The translations under genes and the position numbers were made by a program. 64,000 nt of DNA from Protopterus annectens (lineage: Eukaryota > Chordata > Ceratodontiformes > Protopteridae), in the NCBI RefSeq assembly GCF_019279795.1, contig NC_056732.1, forward strand, positions 1,079,453,430 to 1,079,517,429, read 5' to 3'. The notes under the pieces were generated by a model. That model was not told the origin of the DNA and ran no database searches. It saw nothing but the letters and a program-made list of their open reading frames with translations. Shown one piece after another: positions 58,360 through 64,000 of the stretch. Every line of letters starts with the position of its first letter. Position 1 is the first letter of the stretch.

Positions 58360-59960
58360 TTTCCCGCCCTCCCTCCCTATTGGTATCGTGTTCTTATACT
58401 TGGTAGCGTTGCAGTTGCCCACCACTTCTGTAAATTTTATCTGGGACACTCCTCCCAGTCTAGTGTCATTATCTCATTCTACCTAATACAGGGAGAACAT
58501 TTAAGAAGGCCAACCTACTTAGTTTCTTAACCTTGAATTAGCCTCTGCTCCTCCTTTCTCCCTTTCCACTTTACAAAAAAAATTTTTCTAAGCTTGTTTC
58601 CTGCCTTTCCTGTAAGTGGTCTAGTCCAGATACAGAATTGCTGTATCCAGGACCGTTTGTAAGTTTCTGTGACCCCAAGCCTTTCTGTGTTAGATGGAAG
58701 CCTTCTAGCTTCAGTGAGAGTGGTAATCGCTAGGTAGCTTATGTTAAAAGAAAAAACACTTTATGCATTGTCGCTTAGCTAGGGTTAAACTATTCCCAGT
58801 GCCATAAAGTCTGCTCTTCAAATTTTCCCTTAGAATTAGCCAGTTTTAGTTTTAGCAATCAAATCTGTTTCTTTGTGCACAGCACTTGTTCAGAACTTAT
58901 TGTAAGCACTAAATAAGCTACAAATTACTACAGCACTCAACTTTCCTCACTTGTCTAGAGGAAAACAGTTTTTAGTACTTAATAAATAAGCACCTATCCA
59001 GGCATGTCTAAGGGTCAGCTCCTGGTGTTTTCTCCTGTCTACGTGATGAATCTGGGCATCTTAGGGCAATGCAGCAATTGCCTCATGTACACAGACAACC
59101 CTCTTCTACTACCATCCAACACTACAACCTGTGAGAGATGCACTTATAAAGCCAAACTGGAAGCAAAGCTCTCTTCACCCAAGATTGGAATAGACAGCCA
59201 AGAGGAGAGGGTAAATACTTGCACCATACCACACTCATCACATAGTCCCTCAAAACCTACACCACCAAAACACACACATAGAAACACAAAACACACACCT
59301 ACATTCATGGAGGCTCTCAATAAAAATCTGCCCAAGCAACAGGGACCTCCAAAGCAGAAACGCAAGCAACGTCCACCTCCCCCAACACAACCCAAATGAC
59401 ACATAGCCCACAAACTCAGTGTGCCACTCAACCACAGCCAGTAAGGCATAACAACGTACCCAACACTCTAGTCATAAGTGACTCTATAGTCAGGCACACT
59501 GATGTTTCACTCACCAGGCTAAACAAGGAGAAAGGTACTGTCAGCTACCTGTTGGCTGCCAGGATCCACCGCATAATGCACGTACTTAGGTCACTCCACA
59601 ACAAGTACAAATATGACTCTGACATTGTCCATGTTAGTGTGAATGACCTTAGATGTACCTCCCTGGACTACATGAAAAGAGACATGGAAGAGCTGTCCGA
59701 TCCTGTAGCCCAGGCAGGTACGACCCTAGCCCTGAATAGCATCTTGCCATCATCCAGAATGATACCACAGTACAAGGACAAAATGCTTGACTTCAACAAT
59801 TGGCTAAGCTTCTGGTGTCATTCTAAGGGGATCCAGTATCTGTCTCCCTGGGATGACATGATCGACAGACCACGATGCATTGCCAGAGTTTGCCAAAGTG
59901 TGCACTGTGCTATAGCTAGGATCAATGTGTGTGAAAGCACCCACTATGCCTAACAATGCA
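58360..59960 (+). mobile_element. CR1-like LINE 5' part, copy 4
   Basis: From about 58590 to 58740 the sequence matches one 5'-UTR monomer of copy 1 (CTGTAAGTGGTCTAGTCCAG, GCTGTATCCAGGACCGTTTG). It then has the shared ORF1 leader (GTCTGCTCTTCAA, TTTCCCTTAGA) and ORF1. ORF2 is missing because an L2 fragment takes over near 59960. The left boundary against the 600-bp array is uncertain. Confidence 0.75.
59004..59953 (+). pseudogene. CR1-like ORF1 (zinc-finger-like plus esterase), best-kept copy
   Basis: The start MSKGQ (59004) is shared with copy 1. The first frame holds QCSNCLMYTDN and CERCTYKAKLEAK (two CxxC pairs), then a basic Pro-rich tail to a stop at 59399. The second frame (59396-59953) holds the esterase: NTLVISDSIVRHTDVSLTRL (block I, SDS with the Ser kept), IVHVSVNDLRCTSLDYMKRD (block III) and AGTTLALNSILPSSRMIPQY, then FNNWLSFWCHSKGIQYLSPW. 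The block V region is changed (RPRCIARVCQSVHCAIARIN). One frameshift near 59396 separates the halves. Catalytic Asp and His of block V are not in their usual context. Confidence 0.78.
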
Positions 59961-60990
59961 GGCCATACTGCAGCAGTGTACCTCTCAGGTGCCATGGAGA
60001 GGAGCTTAGAAACATACAAAAAGTCAGTTGTAAAATGGGAAAAATAATACTTCTCTCCAGTTTTGTCAGTGCACATAGGGATGCCTAGAGAATCTATCCT
60101 TGGTCCATTGCTATCCAGTATTATCATAAATGACCTACATACTGCAAGTAAATATTATCATTATCCAGGAAGATGATAACTGCACACTTATCTGCATTGA
60201 GAAAAAGTCTACAACAACTTCAAACCAAGCAGAGGAATCCTTCATCTCCATTGAAATATGGCTCCATAACTCTCAATTACTATTAAAAGCCTAAGAAGAC
60301 CAAACCTAATTCTCTTCACACCTAAACAATACTCTAATGACATACCTCTCTCCACCATTACTTCTTCTGACCAAAACAAAATTAAATGTGTAATTCATAC
60401 CAAGCTCCTAGGTGTCAGCATAGATGATGCCATGAAATCTGATCACCCCAAAAAATTAGTTATCAGCAAAATGCACAAATAACTTGGCACCCTATATTGA
60501 GATAAACTCTAGCTGACTGACCAGGCTAGGGAAATCGCTGCCTTTACTCTACTGTAACCCATCCTCCTATATAGCCTGTAAGCTACCCAAATAATCACAC
60601 TAGATAAATACTACAACAAAATAACTAAATTTGTATCTGATATGCCTTGTAGATCCTATCACTGCATACTGCCAAATCAGATAAATTGGTTAGACGGTTA
60701 CACTGTCTAATATCCACATAACTAAAAACTGTTCAAAGTCTAATTTTCAAAACTAGAAAATACCAAGCACTAAAAATATTATCCAGCTTTACTCCTCATC
60801 TTGGACTCTTCACTCTAATGACAATTTTTACTGCATCAAAGTAAGTGACAAACTGTATTCCTCTCACATCATAAAGTTTGGAATTACATTCTCTTCTCAT
60901 TCAGACAAAATAGCAACCTGAAATACTTCAAGCTACTATTAAAACAACACCTAAAGACCTGATGGGTAAAGCAATATAGAAGCAATATAG
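59961..60990 (+). mobile_element. L2-like LINE fragment, RT to C-terminus
   Basis: It joins the CR1 ORF1 directly and shows SGAMERSLETYKKSV, motif B GMPRESILGPLLSSIIINDL, and motif C with the Asp pair kept (EDDNCTLIC, GATGAT at 60172-60177). Then come IEIWLHNSQLLLK and IHTKLLGVSIDDAMKSDH, followed by decayed C-terminal coding to about 60990. The nearest relative in the window is the L2 at 13.7-17.3 kb. Confidence 0.65.
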
Positions 60991-60999
60991 AATGCCCTT

Positions 61000-61985
61000 C
61001 TTATCACTGTGTGAAGGCATGGTGGTCAAAGGTAAGGTTACTGTCAACCTGTGTGCCCAAGTCTCTCACCACTGAGTGCGTACTTAAGATGTTGCTATTG
61101 ATGTGGTAGTTAGCAGGAACATTAGGGCACTGGAGTTAACAAAGTTAAAGAACCTTTGGGCAAATGAGCTTGAGCACAAATAATTTGCCCAGTCAATGGA
61201 TGGGTAGTTAGTCGCCCAAACCATGGTGTTTGGATGTATCTTGACAGAATCAAGTAGATCCAAATAGGCAGAGTGGGTGTCCTGAATCATGGAGGGGGTT
61301 CATGGAGTCATGGAGCTGGCAAAGGCTTGAATAGGTGTCCTACCAACAGTTAATTGTACCTGAAGTGTCTCCAGGAAGTCATACCGTTTAACCAATCTGG
61401 AAGTGTAGTTATCTTTAATGACTATTGATACACCACCCCCTTTCATTTTCATACCTTCAATTTCAGGTTTGAACATGTGGAAGGAGGTGTAACCTGGTAT
61501 GGCTGGGATGCTATCCAAAACCTTGAACCAGGTCTCCATGACTGTACAAATGTCTGTGTCGTCCAAGGTGAGAAGAGCTTCCAGTGAGTGCAGTTTTATG
61601 TTGAGAATTCTAGCATTTAGCAGCATAACCATGAGACTATTTTACATGGAGTTTTTACTTTGGAAATGTTGTCCTTGAGACACTGCCTAAAAAGGCACTA
61701 TAGGGGTGACAGATGAAGACCATCTCTGGCAAAGCATCGAAGTCTGTCGATCATGTTGTCCCAAGCTGACAGATAGTGGATCCCCTCAGAATGACACCAG
61801 AAGCTAAGCCAATTATTGAAGTCAATCATTTTCTGTTTGAATTGAGGCATCATCCTAGGTGAAGGTAAAATGCTGCTTAAGGCTATAGTCCAAGAGCTCA
61901 GTCATATCTCTCTTCATATAGTCCAGAGAGGTACATCTCAAATCATTCACACCAATATAAAAACATCTGCCATTTAAACAAATGA
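61000..61985 (-). mobile_element. CR1-like LINE fragment, copy 5, internally deleted
   Basis: On the minus strand it runs from the ORF1 esterase (GVNDLRCTSLDYMKRDM near 61980-61910, block III Gly kept; FARDGLHLS region near 61735-61700) through the endonuclease (VMLLNARILNIKLHSLEALL, VMETWFKVLDSIPAIPGY, GGGVSIVIKDNYTSRLV, then WATNYPSIDWANY). At about 61085 it jumps to the RT thumb (VVRDLGTQVDSNLTFDHH, 61085-61005), so roughly the RT core is missing. Confidence 0.75.
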
Positions 61986-63904
61986 TACACCATGATGGTT
62001 GGCTTCCTAGCTTCCCATAAGATCATTGCCTCCACTGAAGAAAGTTGGGTTTGTCAGCAGCTGCACTTTCAGCAATAGACTGCACAACAAAAGATGTAAA
62101 ACCCTACCCTTTGAGGGAACCTATATGAGCTACTTGCCTGATCTTTTTTAATCTCACCTTTTCTGAAAATGTTACATAAAGACATAGCAGCTGCACAGGT
62201 TCTACCAAACAATAATACGCTATTCTACAATTACATTAACATCCCCTCTTCTCACTCACCTGTTAATACAATTTTCATAGCACGTTTCTCTGCCCCTAGT
62301 GTCCTAACCCTCTGCCATGATGGAGATCCAGTGCATGATCTCATAAATGCATGAATCTATTAAACAGTAGCCCATAAAAACATCTTGTATTTTTTCAGTC
62401 TTTTTGTCTCCCTACCATGTCCTTCCTTTTCCTATTTAGTACTCCTGCTCCCCCTCTCACATACCCTTTACCTAAAACTGTGATTCTCTCTCCCTGCCAC
62501 CCCAGCTCAACCTGAGGTGCTCCATGCCCTAAAAAAGCCTAAAAGTCCCTCCACCACAAAACATTTGTTTTCTTCCACTTCCAGTCTAACCACCATACTT
62601 TTCATGGAGCCCACACCCCCTTTTCTTTTCCCTGGTCTTATAGCCCATCAACACTATGACCAGCTATTTCCACTCCTCACCCCCAAATCTCAGAGGCTAT
62701 TTCTAACTCATTGCAATTTTCTTTTTAAATCATCCATATGTACACACCACCACTATCCTCTCTGTAATTTCTTACTTCAAGCCCCTAGTTTCCACTTATG
62801 ACAAAAATGTCACTCCTCTAAGATCTTTTACTATATAAATGTGCAATCAGTGTGCCCATTCATTGTCAGAACTCCTTCAGTTTATCACACTGCTCTCACA
62901 TGTGAAGATAATTTGCAACTTCTCCATATCAGCAGTTGATCTCCTGAACATAATCTGGCTTCTTAAGCCTACAGGAGCATACCTCTCAACCTGGAAACAT
63001 CAAAAATCTGGACAAGGGCCATGAAAAATAGGTACAAATCTGTATGCTGATTAACATATAATTTGCATACATAATTATGTGGCCCCACCCACTCCGATGG
63101 AATTATGGGATGCCAACTTTCGAACACAAACTGAAGAACAGACAACCAAAATATGGCACCAGAGTGCCCCTGCAGCCGTTCCAATATCCCATTACCTGGC
63201 TATTTCACCTCATTTACCATAAACACTAATGTGTGCATACTGCTTTACTTCTACAATGAAGATTTGGATTTTATTTTTACATTTTGAGGCACATCATCAA
63301 TGCACAAACACTAACAGACATCTGATAAACAAAGCAATACTGTCTCACAATGAAAACAGACTTGGCATTAAAACTTTTCTGGCCTTGAAACTCACATTCA
63401 TTGAAACAGCATTGAAACCTGCACCGCATCCAAAGAAAATACATCTGGCCAGTAGTGGATAAAGATTACCTTTGGGCTGTTTTCAATTAATTGGCCCCTT
63501 GCACACAAAACAAGAAACATACATGTGTTTTCTATGATACACCTTCCTGACTTTATTAAGTTATATTCCTTGTATTATACAGCACACTTGTTAGACAGAG
63601 CACATTTTAAATGTATTGTTTGAATGAACATTTTTCCAGGAGGCTGTACAGTAGGCAATGAAAGAAAATGCATGAACCAATAATTACAAAACTGCCCAAT
63701 TCAGAACATTTCCATCATAAAAGTCTACTTCCACATCCAAACTATAAATAGAATGACAGTAGTGTAAGCCATAGGCATCTGGCACAGCTTCTCTCACTTT
63801 CAATTTCAGGGTTTTTTTTTTTGGGGGGGGGCAAAAGGTCAAAAACCAGGGACACATTTTAAACATTGCTTGTATAATTCTGGAAAGTTGCTAGAATAAA
63901 ATGG
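61986..63904. other. unassigned sequence
   Basis: I recognise no gene. 62400-62830 is C/T-rich on the plus strand. The open frame 62517-62801 has no family signature. Poly-T/poly-G runs lie near 63813-63830. Confidence 0.5.
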
Positions 63905-63995
63905 TGTGTTACCCCCATGCATGTTACTGGCAAGTCTTGAACCCAGAACACTATACACACATTACAGTGCAATATACCACTATGCTAAATCAGCA
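63905..63995 (-). repeat. candidate tRNA-derived SINE head at the window edge
   Basis: The minus strand has TTTAGCATAGTGGTATATTG (A-box-like TAGCATAGTGG) and, about 45 bases later, GGGTTCAAGACTTGCC (B-box-like). The element would extend leftwards; no body was recognised. Confidence 0.4.
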
Positions 63996-64000
63996 GTTTA

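Noticed and set aside
59144..59449. Cys/Gly-rich 101-codon frame antisense to CR1 ORF1
   Set aside because: It is the reverse-strand shadow of the Pro/Gln-rich linker of ORF1.

Overview
The window is eukaryotic, almost certainly vertebrate, and consists of repeat-dense, AT-rich, intergenic-type DNA. I could not support any intact host gene, tRNA, rRNA or CRISPR array. Nearly all recognisable coding sequence comes from transposable elements: CR1-like, L2-like, RTE/BovB-like and L1/Tx1-like LINEs, a Penelope-like element, PIF/Harbinger DNA-transposon genes, and tRNA-derived SINEs of V-SINE and CORE type. Many (TG)n, (CA)n and (AT)n tracts are also present. This mixture fits a non-amniote vertebrate with an expanded genome, such as a lungfish, amphibian or other fish. 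That is inference from the repeat content; nothing in the window identifies the species.

Layout. 0.8-2.6 kb (minus): a decayed but still spliced Myb/SANT-type gene of PIF/Harbinger origin. 5.6-7.9 kb: a degenerate minisatellite, a long TG tract and an old CR1 RT remnant. 10.2-10.7 kb: a CR1 3' end. 13.7-17.3 kb (minus): the best L2-like LINE, with an intact YADD motif and a 2A-like peptide, followed by a probable 5' UTR; an independent tandem duplication lies at 19.1 kb. 22.6-29.8 kb: a nested block in which a roughly 295-bp tandem repeat was split first by a Penelope-like insertion (perfect 9-bp target duplication) and separately by a near-complete CR1 LINE that carries about 3.6 tandem 5'-UTR monomers. 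30-31.3 kb (minus): a Harbinger transposase relic with a recognisable intron. 33.9-40.3 kb: a second long CR1 copy interrupted by a palindrome-ended transposon (8-bp duplication) and by a TA-flanked insertion, facing an inverted third CR1 copy. 40.3-42.3 kb: an L2 fragment with two nested SINEs. 45.5 kb: another SINE. 47.4-48.9 kb: an RTE remnant. 49.7-51.5 kb: tRNA-derived SINEs. 52-54.7 kb: decayed LINE sequence and duplications. 55.5-62 kb: an L1/Tx1 endonuclease fragment, a roughly 600-bp tandem array, a CR1 ORF1 copy, an L2 fragment and a rearranged CR1 fragment.

How the parts relate. The L2 LINE and one SINE family share the same 3' tail, which suggests that the L2 reverse transcriptase mobilised the SINE; at least five free-standing tail fragments are scattered across the window. 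CR1 copies encode an ORF1 with a zinc-finger-like segment and a GDSL-type esterase, then an ORF2 with APE endonuclease and reverse transcriptase. Every copy here is broken. The most unusual items are the hairpin-ended transposon with a TTAGGG-containing minisatellite inside it, the tandem monomers upstream of CR1 ORF1, the intact splice signals in both Harbinger relics, and the 2A-like motif in the L2 LINE.
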